DNA of 64,000 bases, taken from NCBI GenBank assembly GCA_002305805.1, contig DBQY01000014.1, forward strand, positions 14,438 through 78,437, written 5' to 3'. Both the position numbers and the translations under genes were made by a program. The stretch is from Atopobium sp. UBA1382. Its GTDB lineage: Bacteria; Actinomycetota; Coriobacteriia; Coriobacteriales; Atopobiaceae. The notes beneath the pieces were generated by a model. The model worked only from the letters and a program-made list of their open reading frames with translations. It was not told where the DNA came from and ran no database searches. Within the stretch, counting starts at the first letter, position 1. Every line of letters begins with the position of its first letter. Of this stretch, positions 19,453-28,112 are shown in pieces.

Positions 19453-20412
19453 ATGGAGCCAACGCAGGTCCGTCTCACCATTCCCGACTCGGTCGATCCC
19501 ACCGCCCTGATGGGCCCGGCAGACTCGCTGCTCAGGCGCGTCGAGTCCGGCTTTGACGCCATGGTCTCCGTCCGCGGCAACATCGTGAGCGTGTCCGGCC
19601 CCGCCGACGTCGTCGACCAGGTGACGTCGGTCTTCTCACGTCTCATCAGGCTCGTCGAGATGGGGGAGACCCCCACCACGGGCGAGGTGGACGTCATCAT
19701 CGACCAGGTCCGCCATGGTGCCGAGCGCACCGCGCTCGTGGGCGACGACATCCTCCTCACGTATCGCGGGCGGGCCATCAGGCCAAAGACGGCCGGTCAG
19801 AAGCGCTACGTCGACTCCATCCGGCGGAACACCGTGACCTTTGGGCTGGGGCCCGCGGGCACCGGCAAGACCTACCTCGCGATGGCGATGGCGGTCGCGG
19901 CCCTCAAGCGGCGCGAGGTAGGGCGCATCGTGCTCGCCCGCCCGGTCGTCGAGGCGGGGGAGTCGCTCGGCTACCTGCCGGGCACGCTTGCCGAGAAGCT
20001 CGATCCCTATGTGCGCCCCCTCTACGACGCGCTCTTCGACATGACGGACATCGAGAAGGGCAACGTTCTCATCGAGCAGGGCGTCATCGAGATTGCGCCG
20101 CTCGCCTACATGCGCGGGCGCACGTTCAACAACGCCTTCGTGATCCTCGACGAGGCGCAGAACACCACGCCCGAGCAGATGAAGATGTTCCTCACCCGCC
20201 TGGGCTTCTCGTCCACCTTCGTCATCACCGGCGACGCCTCCCAGCGCGACCTGCCGGGCGAGGGCGGCCTGGAGTCGGCCCGGCGCGTGCTCGAGGGGAT
20301 GGAGGACGTCGCCTTCGTCGACTTCGACCGCAACGACATCGTTCGACATGCGCTGGTCGCGCGCATCGTTGACGCCTATGACCGAGACGCCGCCGAGAGG
20401 GGGCACAGCTGA
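19453..20412 (+). CDS. phoH: PhoH-like ATPase
   Basis: A 319-residue protein of the PhoH/YbeZ family, often linked to ribosome and RNA metabolism through YbeY. It has an N-terminal KH-like part (about 10-90), Walker A GPAGTGKTYLAMA (about 134-146) and Walker B FVILDEAQN. AGGAGGAAC fixes the ATG at 19453; the open frame upstream runs through the family 3 element and is not coding. The stop overlaps the ybeY start by one base. The phoH-ybeY-dgkA-era order is conserved in many Gram-positives. Confidence 0.93.
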   Translation: MEPTQVRLTIPDSVDPTALMGPADSLLRRVESGFDAMVSVRGNIVSVSGPADVVDQVTSVFSRLIRLVEMGETPTTGEVDVIIDQVRHGAERTALVGDDILLTYRGRAIRPKTAGQKRYVDSIRRNTVTFGLGPAGTGKTYLAMAMAVAALKRREVGRIVLARPVVEAGESLGYLPGTLAEKLDPYVRPLYDALFDMTDIEKGNVLIEQGVIEIAPLAYMRGRTFNNAFVILDEAQNTTPEQMKMFLTRLGFSSTFVITGDASQRDLPGEGGLESARRVLEGMEDVAFVDFDRNDIVRHALVARIVDAYDRDAAERGHS

Positions 20413-20921
20413 TGGAAAACGAGTATGACGTCGTGTGCGAGGACGGCGTGTCCTTCCCGCTCGACGATGCGGAGGTCGCGGCCGTCTGCGACCGCGTGCT
20501 CGCCGAGGAGGGCGTGAGCCGCCCCTGCCTGGTCTCCGTCTCGCTCGTGGGAGAGGAGCGCGTTCGCGAGCTCAACGCCGAGTGGCGCGACGTCGACCGC
20601 GCGACGGACGTGATCTCGCTCGAGTGCGAGCGCCCTGACGACCCCGCGCTTGCCCCGGGCGAGCCCTGCGAGCTCGGAGACATCGTGCTCGCACCGAGCT
20701 ACATCGCGCGCCAGGCCGCCGCCTTCGGCACCACCGAGGCCGACGAGTGCCGCCTGCTGCTCGTGCACGGCCTCTTGCACCTGCTCGGCCACGACCATCT
20801 CGACGAGGCGGAGGCCGTCGCGATGGAGGCGCGCGAGGACGAACTTCTCGCCCTCGTCCCCACCGACGGGACGCTCGACCGCGTCGTCATCACGCGACAT
20901 CGTGAGGAGGCGCACGCATGA
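20412..20921 (+). CDS. ybeY: Endoribonuclease YbeY, rRNA maturation factor
   Basis: A 169-residue metalloprotein needed for 16S rRNA 3'-end maturation and ribosome quality control. The zinc motif is HGLLHLLGHDH (about 121-131), and the upstream core includes LNAEWRDVDRATDVISLE. The ATG shares one base with the phoH stop, and the last bases overlap dgkA. The location between phoH and era is typical. Confidence 0.94.
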   Translation: MENEYDVVCEDGVSFPLDDAEVAAVCDRVLAEEGVSRPCLVSVSLVGEERVRELNAEWRDVDRATDVISLECERPDDPALAPGEPCELGDIVLAPSYIARQAAAFGTTEADECRLLLVHGLLHLLGHDHLDEAEAVAMEAREDELLALVPTDGTLDRVVITRHREEAHA

Positions 20922-21298
20922 TCCCCGGCTCCAAGAGCGACCACCCCGGCTTTCGCAAGAGCTTCCTCTTTGCCATCCAGGGCTTTCGCACGGCCATCGC
21001 CACCGAGCGCAACATCAAGGTCATGCTCGCCGTGGGCGCCTGTGCGGTCGTCGCTGGCCTCGCGCTGCAGCTCGACCTTCTGAGCTGGGCGATCGTTCTG
21101 CTCTGCTGCGGCGTCGTCATCATGGCGGAGCTCATGAACACCGCCGTCGAGACCGTCGTCGACCTCGTCTCACCCGAGTTCCACCCGCTCGCGGGTCGCG
21201 CCAAGGACATCGCCGCCGCCGCGGTATGGGTCCTCTCCGTGATCGTTGCTATCGTGGGCGTGCTCGTCTTCGCCAACGCGATCATCGCGCGCCTCTAG
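20918..21298 (+). CDS. dgkA: Small diacylglycerol/undecaprenol kinase
   Basis: A 126-residue membrane kinase of the DgkA family, which in Gram-positives phosphorylates undecaprenol. Three hydrophobic helices are visible, with the signature AELMNTAVETVVDL (about 67-80) containing the catalytic glutamate region. An ATGA overlap couples it to ybeY. The substrate is not readable from the sequence. Confidence 0.88.
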   Translation: MIPGSKSDHPGFRKSFLFAIQGFRTAIATERNIKVMLAVGACAVVAGLALQLDLLSWAIVLLCCGVVIMAELMNTAVETVVDLVSPEFHPLAGRAKDIAAAAVWVLSVIVAIVGVLVFANAIIARL

Positions 21299-21316
21299 CC
21301 ATACCAAGGAGTCTTC

Positions 21317-22228
21317 ATGACCGAGAAGAACGTGCCCTTCACCAGTGGATTCGTTGCGCTGGTGGGACGCCCCAACGCCGGCAAGTCAACGCTTCTGAAC
21401 GCCATCATGGGCGAGAAGCTCGCCATCACGAGCCCCGTCGCGCAGACCACGCGCCGCCGCATGCGCGCCGTCGTGAACACCGACCACTCCCAGCTCGTGA
21501 TCATCGACACGCCCGGGCTGCACAAGCCCAAGGACGCCCTCGGCAGCGAGCTCAACAAGAGCGCCCTCGGGGAGCTCGCGGATGCCGACGTCGTGGCGTT
21601 TCTCGTCGACGCGACCAAGCCGGTGGGCCGCGGCGACGAGTGGGTTGCCAACCACGTGGCCCGTGCGGATGCGGACTACAAGCTGCTCGTGCTCACGAAG
21701 GCGGACGTGGCCAAGCCCGAGCAGGTGGCCGCCCAGCTCGAGGCGGCCCGCGCGCTCTGCGACTTCGACGACGAGCTCGTGGTCTCGGCGACCGAGGGCT
21801 TCAACGTGGACGCGTTCGTTGAGCTCGTCTCCGCGCACCTTCCCGAGGGCCCGCGCTGGTTCCCGGAGGACATGGACGTGGACGCCTCGCCCGAGGAGCT
21901 CGTCGCCGAGTTCGTGCGCGAGAAGCTCTTCCTGCACCTTCGCCAGGAGCTCCCGCACTCCGTGGGCGTCATCTGCGACGACATCGAATTCACCGACGAC
22001 GACCACGCCACCATCACGGCTACGATCCTCGTGGAGCGCGAGGGGCAGAAGGGGATCGTCGTCGGTCGCGGCGGCCAGATGATCAAACAGGTTGGCATCG
22101 AGGCTCGCCGTGACATCGAGCGCCTGCTCAACTGCAAGGTCTTTCTTGACCTCACGGTGCGCGTCTCCCCGGCGTGGCGCCGCGACGAGCGTCAGATCCG
22201 CCGTCTCGGCTACTCCGTGGAGGAGTAG
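21317..22228 (+). CDS. era: GTPase Era, 16S rRNA-binding ribosome assembly factor
   Basis: A 303-residue GTPase. The G domain has GRPNAGKST (G1, about 16-24), DTPGLHKP (G3) and TKADV (G4). The C-terminal KH domain has the KGIVVGRGGQMIKQVG segment (about 245-260), which binds the 3' end of 16S rRNA. AAGGAGT precedes the ATG. It is followed by recO after 3 bases, the common era-recO pair. Confidence 0.96.
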   Translation: MTEKNVPFTSGFVALVGRPNAGKSTLLNAIMGEKLAITSPVAQTTRRRMRAVVNTDHSQLVIIDTPGLHKPKDALGSELNKSALGELADADVVAFLVDATKPVGRGDEWVANHVARADADYKLLVLTKADVAKPEQVAAQLEAARALCDFDDELVVSATEGFNVDAFVELVSAHLPEGPRWFPEDMDVDASPEELVAEFVREKLFLHLRQELPHSVGVICDDIEFTDDDHATITATILVEREGQKGIVVGRGGQMIKQVGIEARRDIERLLNCKVFLDLTVRVSPAWRRDERQIRRLGYSVEE

Positions 22229-22231
22229 GCG

Positions 22232-22981
22232 GTGGCCGGTCGCCGCACCTACCGCACGCGCGCCATCGTGCTCGACCGCACCAAGCTGGCCGAGCAGGAC
22301 CTCATCCTGACGCTGCTCTCCGCCGACGGCAGCCAGCTGCGCGCTGTCGCCAAGGGCGCGCGCAAGCCGGGAGGGCGTCTGGCAGCGCGCGCGGAGCTCT
22401 TTTGCGAGACGGACTTCCTGCTTGCCGCGGGGCGCTCGCTCGACGTGGTGAGCGAGGCGCAGACGGTTGATCCGCACGTCGGGCTCCGCGGGGACTTCGA
22501 GCGCGTTGCCGCAGCGAGCGCCGTCGCCGAGGTCGCACGTCTCACCTGCTACGAGGACGCGCCGGACCCCTTCCTCTATCCCATCTGCTCGCGCGCGCTG
22601 GGGGCCTGTGAGGAGGCCGCGGACCGCGCCCACCTCGACCTCGTCGTAGCGGCCTATGCGATGAAGGTCCTGGCGCACGGCGGCTGGCGTCCCGAGCTCA
22701 CGGGCTGCTGCGCCTGCGGGGACGCCGACGTGGCGTACTTCTCGGCCTCCGCTGGCGGCGCGCTCTGCGCGAGCTGCGCCCGCGAGGTCGCCGGGGCGCA
22801 GGAGGTGGGCGCCGGCCAGCTGGCGTGGCTCCGCGCGCTTCTCGCCAGCACCTTTGACGAGCTTCTCGCTGCGCCGGCGGACAACGAGACGGCGCTCTTT
22901 CTGCTCGGCTCCGCCCACGTCTGGGCCGCCACCCACCTCGACACCCGTCTGCGCGCGATGGAGTTCTACCTCGGCGCGTGA
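22232..22981 (+). CDS. recO: DNA repair protein RecO
   Basis: A 249-residue mediator of RecA loading in the RecFOR pathway. It has an N-terminal OB fold (RTRAIVLDRTKLAEQDLILT) and a C-terminal helical part with a zinc ribbon (CCACG and CASC, about 152-180). It starts at a GTG three bases after era. Downstream is a 319-bp region with family 2 repeats before rpsO. Confidence 0.92.
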   Translation: MAGRRTYRTRAIVLDRTKLAEQDLILTLLSADGSQLRAVAKGARKPGGRLAARAELFCETDFLLAAGRSLDVVSEAQTVDPHVGLRGDFERVAAASAVAEVARLTCYEDAPDPFLYPICSRALGACEEAADRAHLDLVVAAYAMKVLAHGGWRPELTGCCACGDADVAYFSASAGGALCASCAREVAGAQEVGAGQLAWLRALLASTFDELLAAPADNETALFLLGSAHVWAATHLDTRLRAMEFYLGA

Positions 22982-23007
22982 AACGGCCGTCCCGCCCCTT
23001 TTGCCGG

Positions 23008-23121
23008 AGGTTTGGGTTCACCGTTCCACGCTGGCGCGGGCCACCGAACGCAAAACCGCAGGTAACAGATTCAAGAAGTTATAAGTGGGACCTTTCGGCG
23101 GGAGATCGCGAACCCAAACCT
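23008..23121. repeat. Family 2 inverted repeat, copy A
   Basis: AGGTTTGGGTTC (23008-23019) and GAACCCAAACCT (23110-23121) are perfect 12-bp inverted repeats 90 bases apart, downstream of recO. The same arms occur three times between trxB and clc. Confidence 0.75.
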
Positions 23122-23173
23122 CTCAGAAGCTTGGGCAAAACATGCAAAACGACGCCCGCTTCGTGGATTTTCT

Positions 23174-23186
23174 GCCGAGAAGAACG
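23174..23186 (-). repeat. Intergenic motif, reversed copy GCCGAGAAGAACG
   Basis: This is the reverse complement of CGTTCTTCTCGGC, 15 bases before the candidate rpsO promoter and 53 bases after the family 2 repeat. Confidence 0.4.
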
Positions 23187-23200
23187 CGCGCCTGCGGCTG

Positions 23201-23209
23201 TGGTACACT
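23201..23209 (+). promoter_or_regulatory. Extended -10 promoter of rpsO
   Basis: TGG-TACACT (23201-23209) is an extended -10 element about 92 bases before the rpsO ATG. The leader between them is G/C-rich and could fold, which would suit the S15 autoregulation known in other bacteria, but no specific fold is proven here. Confidence 0.5.
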
Positions 23210-23300
23210 ACCGCAGGTCAGTACCCCGTACCTGGAGGCCCGCCGACTGCCCGACGGCCATCCCAGTTCGGGGCGAATCTATGTGAAAGGTGGTTTTGAC

Positions 23301-23579
23301 ATGGCAGTTTCCAAGGAGCGCAAGGCCGAGCTCGTCGCCCAGTACGGCGCCAACGACAAGGACTCCGGTTCCGCCGAGGTGCAGGTTGCCCTGCTCACCG
23401 AGCGCATCAAGGGCCTCACCGAGCACATGAAGGTCCACCCGAAGGACTTCCACACTCGCCGCGGCCTGCTGATGCTCGTCGGTAAGCGTCGTCGCCTGCT
23501 GTCCTACATCAAGGCTCGCAACATCGAGGAGTACCGCACCCTCATCAAGAGCCTCGGCATCCGCGACAACATCCAGTAA
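23301..23579 (+). CDS. rpsO: 30S ribosomal protein S15
   Basis: A 92-residue primary 16S rRNA-binding protein. It has the family core SGSAEVQVALLTERIKGLT and HTRRGLLMLVGKRRRLLSYI. GAAAGGTGG precedes the ATG at 23301. It has its own promoter and terminator upstream of pnp, the common rpsO-pnp order. Confidence 0.96.
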   Translation: MAVSKERKAELVAQYGANDKDSGSAEVQVALLTERIKGLTEHMKVHPKDFHTRRGLLMLVGKRRRLLSYIKARNIEEYRTLIKSLGIRDNIQ

Positions 23580-23592
23580 AGCGGTTCTTCGG

Positions 23593-23619
23593 AGGGGCGC
23601 CCGCGGGCGCCCCTTCTTT
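23593..23619 (+). terminator. Terminator hairpin after rpsO
   Basis: GGGGCGCCC (23594-23602) and GGGCGCCCC (23605-23613) form a very GC-rich stem followed by TTCTTT. The two-base gap means the top of the stem must open to make a loop. Good position 14 bases after rpsO. Confidence 0.75.
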
Positions 23620-23640
23620 GGTTTGTCCGCGAGAAGCGCG

Positions 23641-23676
23641 GACGGGCGGCCGCGCGGCCGCCAAGACGGCCCGTCT
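23641..23676 (+). promoter_or_regulatory. Stem-loop in the pnp leader
   Basis: GGCGGCC (23645-23651) pairs with GGCCGCC (23656-23662) around GCGC, and an outer GACGGGC (23641-23647) can pair with GCCCGTC (23669-23675). In E. coli a pnp leader stem is the site of RNase III and PNPase autoregulation. A similar role here is inference. Confidence 0.45.
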
Positions 23677-23708
23677 GCAATGGGGCAGGCGGAGATAAGG
23701 GAAAAGAA

Positions 23709-25943
23709 ATGGCAAAGGTTACACACGAGTTCGACCTCTACGGCAAGCACTACGTCCTGGAGACCGGCGAGCTGGCCAAGCAGGCCACCGGCGCCTGCCT
23801 CGTCAAGTGCGGCGACTCCACGGTCCTTCTCACCGCCGTGGTCTCCAAGGAGCGCAAGGACTACAACTTCTTCCCGCTGACGGTCGACTTCATCGAGAAG
23901 ATGTACGCCGTGGGCCGCATTCCCGGCGGCTACCTCAAGCGCGAGGCGCGCCCGTCCGAGAAGGCCACCCTCACGGCCCGCATGATCGACCGCCCGCTGC
24001 GCCCGTCCTTCCCGGCCGGCTTCCGCAACGAGGTCCAGGTCGTCGCCACCACGCTCGTGGCCGATCAGATCAACCCGGTTGACACCATCTGCATCATGGC
24101 GGCCTCCGCGGCCCTCACCGTGGGCGGCGTGCCCTTCGAGGGGCCGCTCGCCTGCGTGCGCATCGGTCGCGACCGCGACACCCACGAGTTCATCGTGAAC
24201 CCCACCTACGAGGAGCGCGACAACTCCGACCTCGACCTCGAGCTCGGTGGCGCCGAGGGCTTCATCTCCATGCTCGAGGCCGGCGCCGAGGAGATCTCCG
24301 AGGAGGACATGCTCGCCGCCATGGCCTTTGGCCAGGAGGCCATCGCCGCCTTCTGCGCCGAGCAGAAGAAGTTCTTCGAGAAGGTCGAGGAGGTCAACGG
24401 CCCCATCCAGCAGCGCGAGTACATTCTCGACGAGCCCATCCCCGAGGTCCACGACCGCATCTTCGCCCACTATGACGAGATGGAGGCCGCCCTCAAGGAC
24501 GCCGACAAGCTCTCGCGCATCGGCAAGGTCGAGGCTCTGAAGGCCGCCATCAAGGCAGAGTTCACCGAGGAGGAGCAGGCCCAGTGGAGCCGTGCCATCC
24601 CCGTCGAGCTCAAGTCTCTCGAGAAGCACGCGATGCGCCTCATGGTCGTCGAGACCGGCGAGCGCGTCGACGGCCGCACGCCCACCGAGGTGCGCCCGCT
24701 CATGGTCAAGGGCGACTACCTCCCGCGCGTCCACGGCTCCGGCCTCTTCCAGCGCGGCCAGACCCAGGTGCTCTCCATCTGCACCCTCGGCATGCTCAAC
24801 GAGTGGCAGCGCCTCGACACCATCGAGCCCGTCGACGGCAAGCGCTACCTGCACCACTACAACTTCCCGCCGTTCTGCACCGGTGAGACCGGCCGCATGG
24901 GCAGCCCCAAGCGCCGCGAGATCGGCCACGGCAACCTCGCCGAGCGCGCGCTGCTCCCGGTGATCCCGTCCGAGGACGAGTTCCCCTACACCATCCGCGT
25001 GGTCTCCGAGGTCATGGAGTCCAACGGCTCCTCTTCGATGGGTTCCACCTGCGGCTCCACGCTCGCCCTCATGGACGCCGGCGTGCCCATCAAGCGCCCC
25101 GTCTCCGGCGTTGCCATGGGCCTCATCCAGGAGGAGGGCAAGACCGTCGTCCTCACCGACATCCAGGGCCTCGAGGACTTCCTCGGCGACATGGACTTCA
25201 AGGTGACCGGCACCACCAAGGGCATCACCGCCATGCAGATGGACAACAAGGCCACCGGCCTCACGCCCGAGATCCTGCGCTCCGCCCTCATGCAGGCGCA
25301 CGAGGGCCGCATGTTCATCCTCGACGCCATGCTCGACGCGGTGCCCGCCGTGCGCGAGAAGACCAAGGAGTCCGCACCGCAGATCATCAGCCTCCAGATC
25401 CCCACGGACAAGATTCGCGACGTCATCGGTTCTGGCGGCAAGGTCATCCGCGGCATCCAGGAGGACACCGGTGCCACCGTTGACATCCAGGAGGACGGCA
25501 CCGTCTTCATCGCGGGCGTCGGCGGTGCCGGCGACGCGGCGGCCGAGCGCATCAAGGCCATCGTCAAGGTTCCCGAGGTGGGGGAGGAGTACACCGGCCG
25601 CGTCGTGGGCATCCAGCCCTTCGGAGCCTTCGTCGAGCTGCTGCCCGGCAAGGACGGCCTGCTCCACATCTCCCGCGTTGCCCAGGGCCGCGTCGACAAG
25701 GTCGAGGACGTCCTCAACATCGGCGACGAGGTCAAGGTCCGTGTTCTCGAGGTCGACGAGAAGGGCAAGATCAGCCTCGACCGCATCGACAAGCCCGAGG
25801 CTCCCGCCGGTTCCGGTCACGCCCACGCTCACGAGGGCGGCGAGAAGGACCGTCCGCGCCGCGAGCACCGCGGTCCGCGTCGTCGTCCCGGCGACAACGG
25901 CGGCGACGATCGCCCGCGCCCGCGCCGTCACCACGGAGCCTAG
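23709..25943 (+). CDS. pnp: Polynucleotide phosphorylase
   Basis: A 744-residue 3'-5' phosphorolytic exoribonuclease and degradosome enzyme. It has two RNase PH domains separated by a helical domain, a KH domain (IPTDKIRDVIGSGGKVIRG, about 562-580) and an S1 domain (GRVVGIQPFGAFVELLPGKD, about 630-649). The C-terminal tail, rich in Arg, His and Gly, is probably disordered and RNA-binding. The ATG follows GGAGATAAGGGAAAAG. The gene is complete. Confidence 0.96.
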   Translation: MAKVTHEFDLYGKHYVLETGELAKQATGACLVKCGDSTVLLTAVVSKERKDYNFFPLTVDFIEKMYAVGRIPGGYLKREARPSEKATLTARMIDRPLRPSFPAGFRNEVQVVATTLVADQINPVDTICIMAASAALTVGGVPFEGPLACVRIGRDRDTHEFIVNPTYEERDNSDLDLELGGAEGFISMLEAGAEEISEEDMLAAMAFGQEAIAAFCAEQKKFFEKVEEVNGPIQQREYILDEPIPEVHDRIFAHYDEMEAALKDADKLSRIGKVEALKAAIKAEFTEEEQAQWSRAIPVELKSLEKHAMRLMVVETGERVDGRTPTEVRPLMVKGDYLPRVHGSGLFQRGQTQVLSICTLGMLNEWQRLDTIEPVDGKRYLHHYNFPPFCTGETGRMGSPKRREIGHGNLAERALLPVIPSEDEFPYTIRVVSEVMESNGSSSMGSTCGSTLALMDAGVPIKRPVSGVAMGLIQEEGKTVVLTDIQGLEDFLGDMDFKVTGTTKGITAMQMDNKATGLTPEILRSALMQAHEGRMFILDAMLDAVPAVREKTKESAPQIISLQIPTDKIRDVIGSGGKVIRGIQEDTGATVDIQEDGTVFIAGVGGAGDAAAERIKAIVKVPEVGEEYTGRVVGIQPFGAFVELLPGKDGLLHISRVAQGRVDKVEDVLNIGDEVKVRVLEVDEKGKISLDRIDKPEAPAGSGHAHAHEGGEKDRPRREHRGPRRRPGDNGGDDRPRPRRHHGA

Positions 25944-25969
25944 CGCGACGACATCCTCTGACGCGTAGG

Positions 25970-26035
25970 GGCGGCCCGGATGTTCCTTCGAGAAGTGCGC
26001 TTCGCGGAACTTCTCTCCGGAACACCCGGGCCGCC
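25970..26035 (+). terminator. Long hairpin downstream of pnp
   Basis: The arms GGCGGCCCGG plus TGTTCC (25970-25986) and GGAACA plus CCGGGCCGCC (26019-26035) pair over 16 bp with one mismatch. GAGAAGT and ACTTCTC extend the stem inside. No T-run follows, so it may act as an RNA stabiliser or a factor-dependent terminator. Confidence 0.65.
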
Positions 26036-26120
26036 TCGTCACTTGGCTGGATCGCTTGCCGAGATATCAGTGGTTTTGGGGTTTTCGGGGTAGTGTGCGT
26101 CTGAATCTCAGTAATCCCGA

Positions 26121-26133
26121 GGTTCTTCTCGGG
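26121..26133 (+). repeat. Intergenic motif GGTTCTTCTCGGG
   Basis: A near-match to CGTYCTTCTCGSC that runs into the first base of family 3 copy B. Another (GCGTCCTTCTCGAC) lies at 26347-26360, next to the rnj -10 candidate. Confidence 0.35.
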
Positions 26134-26254
26134 TTTTGGGACTAACTTTTTATGTTGCGAGGCTAAAGCTCCACACTTCCCCGTGTTGTGGGCAACATCG
26201 CTTATGCAAAACCTCCCGTTCCGCGGTGCGGCATCAAACTTGTTGCCCAAAACC
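26132..26254. repeat. Family 3 element, copy B (123 bp)
   Basis: The length equals copy A at 19265. Shared motifs fall at identical offsets in both: GGTTTTGGG at 0, ATG at 20, GGGCAACAT at 58, GCAAAACC at 74, CATCAA at 100 and TGTTGCCCAAAACC at 109. The sequence between the motifs has diverged. It lies 186 bases before rnj. Confidence 0.8.
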
Positions 26255-26440
26255 GCGGGAGAACGGAGAGGCGAGCGGAGCGTAGACGCCCGTTTGGTCT
26301 GAAGCCGCGCGATGCCGTGAAGCCCTCGTGGAACCTCTCGGAAGTGCGTCCTTCTCGACTACAATTAACCCGTATGCGAACTGGCACGGCCTCGGGCCGT
26401 CTCATATATCCGTAGGACCACCGAAAGGAACCACCCAGGA

Positions 26441-28108
26441 ATGCCCAAGAAAGACATTGCGCTCAAGATCATCCCGCTGGGAGGCTTGGACGGCATCGGC
26501 AAGAACATGACCGCCTTCGAGTACGGCGACGACATGATTCTCGTCGACGCCGGTCTCATGTTCCCCGACGAGGGACAGCCCGGCATCGACCTCATCCTGC
26601 CCGACTACACCTACGTCCTGGAGAACGAGGAGAAGCTCCGCGGCGTCATCATCACCCACGGCCACGAGGACCACACCGGCGCCCTGCCGTACCTCCTGCA
26701 GGACCTCACGCGTAAGGTGCCCATCTACTCGAGCAAGCTCACCTTGGGCATCATCCAGGGGAAGTTCGACGAGCACAACATCAAGAACCCCAAGACGCGC
26801 GAGGTCAGCGACGGCTCGACGATTACCCTCGGCGCCTTCACCGTCACGTTCTTCTCGATGACGCACTCCATCCCCGCGGCATTCGGCGTCTTCATCCAGA
26901 CGCCTGCCGGCACGGTCATGCACACGGGCGACTTTAAGTTCGACCAGACGCCGATCGACGGGCGCGGCCCCAACTTCCATGCGATCAACAAGTTCGGTGC
27001 CTCTGGCGTCGACCTGCTGCTCTCCGACTCCACCAACGCCACGCGCCCCGGCTTCACGCCCTCCGAGGCCGCCGTCGGGCGCGACCTGCGCCATGTCATC
27101 AAGAACGCCCGCGGTCGCGTCTTTGTCGCCGCGTTCTCCAGCCACATCCACCGTCTGCAGCAGATCTGCGACGCTTCGGTCGCGGTCGGTCGCAAGGTCG
27201 TGGTGACCGGTCGATCCATGCTCACCAACACCAAGGTCGCGCGTGAGCTGGGTTACCTCAGGATCGACGAGGAGAACATCATCGACGCCTACGACGTCGA
27301 CCGCATTCCCGACGAGAAGGTCGTGGTGCTGTGCACTGGCAGCCAGGGCGAGCCGCTCTCCGCCCTCGCGCGCATGGCCACCGGCGAGCACAAGTCGCTC
27401 TCCATCCACGAGTCCGACACGGTGATCATCTCGGCCACGCCCATCCCGGGCAACGAGAAGAGCGTCCAGTCGATCATCAACGCCCTCTCAAAGATCGGCT
27501 GCGAGATCTACGACAAGTCCAAGGGCACGGTTCACGTCTCTGGCCACGCGAGCCAGGAGGAGCTCAAGCTCATGCTCGCCATGGCCAGGCCCCGCGCCTT
27601 CATGCCCGTCCACGGTGAGGCCCAGCACCTGCGCGCCCACGCGGAGCTCGCCCAGCAGATGGGCGTCCCCGAGAGCCGCATCTTCGTCCTCGACAACGGC
27701 GACTCGCTCGAGATGATCAAGCACAAGGTCCGTCGCGGCCGCGCCGTCGAGTCCGGCGTGGTCTACGTCGACGGCGGCACCGTCACCGAGGCGAACCCTG
27801 TGGTGCTGCGCGACCGTCAGAAGCTCGGCGCCGACGGCGTGATCACGGCGAGCGTGGTCATCTCCAAGCACGGCCGCTCCATCTCGGCGGTGGAGGTCTT
27901 CGGCCGCGGGCTCTCCTCCTCGGCCGACGAGCTGCTGGTGGGGGAGGCGCAGGAGGTGGTTCGCGCCCAGGTTGCCAAGCTCGCCGTCGAGGGCGGCGGC
28001 GCGAGCATCGACGCCCTGCGTCGCGGCGTGAGGAACGCCCTCTCCAACCTGCTGTGGAACAAGACGCGCACGCGTCCGATGGTCATTCCGGTCGTCATGG
28101 AGGTCTAA
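26441..28108 (+). CDS. rnj: Ribonuclease J
   Basis: A 555-residue metallo-beta-lactamase/beta-CASP ribonuclease with 5'-3' exo- and endonuclease activity. The metal site is HGHEDHTGALP (about 72-82), with further family motifs TGSQGEP and HVSGHAS. The ATG follows GAAAGGAACCACCCAGGA. It is adjacent to pnp in the same direction, and RNase Y is also present in the window, so this organism has a Gram-positive style mRNA decay set. ftsK follows after 4 bases. Confidence 0.95.
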   Translation: MPKKDIALKIIPLGGLDGIGKNMTAFEYGDDMILVDAGLMFPDEGQPGIDLILPDYTYVLENEEKLRGVIITHGHEDHTGALPYLLQDLTRKVPIYSSKLTLGIIQGKFDEHNIKNPKTREVSDGSTITLGAFTVTFFSMTHSIPAAFGVFIQTPAGTVMHTGDFKFDQTPIDGRGPNFHAINKFGASGVDLLLSDSTNATRPGFTPSEAAVGRDLRHVIKNARGRVFVAAFSSHIHRLQQICDASVAVGRKVVVTGRSMLTNTKVARELGYLRIDEENIIDAYDVDRIPDEKVVVLCTGSQGEPLSALARMATGEHKSLSIHESDTVIISATPIPGNEKSVQSIINALSKIGCEIYDKSKGTVHVSGHASQEELKLMLAMARPRAFMPVHGEAQHLRAHAELAQQMGVPESRIFVLDNGDSLEMIKHKVRRGRAVESGVVYVDGGTVTEANPVVLRDRQKLGADGVITASVVISKHGRSISAVEVFGRGLSSSADELLVGEAQEVVRAQVAKLAVEGGGASIDALRRGVRNALSNLLWNKTRTRPMVIPVVMEV

Positions 28109-28112
28109 GTCC

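Larger units (their letters stand above)
22982..23300. other. 319-bp gene-free region between recO and rpsO
   Basis: No credible gene. It contains a family 2 inverted repeat (23008-23121), one reversed copy of the CTTCTCG motif at 23174, an extended -10 promoter at 23201 and about 90 bases of rpsO leader. Confidence 0.6.
25944..26440. other. 497-bp gene-free region between pnp and rnj
   Basis: No credible gene. It holds a long hairpin right after pnp, family 3 copy B, and two copies of the CTTCTCG motif (26121 and 26347). TACAAT at 26360-26365 is a candidate -10 for rnj with no clear -35. Confidence 0.6.

Noticed and set aside
23208..26042. A 944-codon open frame on the minus strand
   Set aside because: It is the mirror of pnp and rpsO. 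High GC leaves few stops on the opposite strand, the sequence is low-complexity (Val, Leu, Gly, Glu, Asp) and no ribosome site or family is visible.
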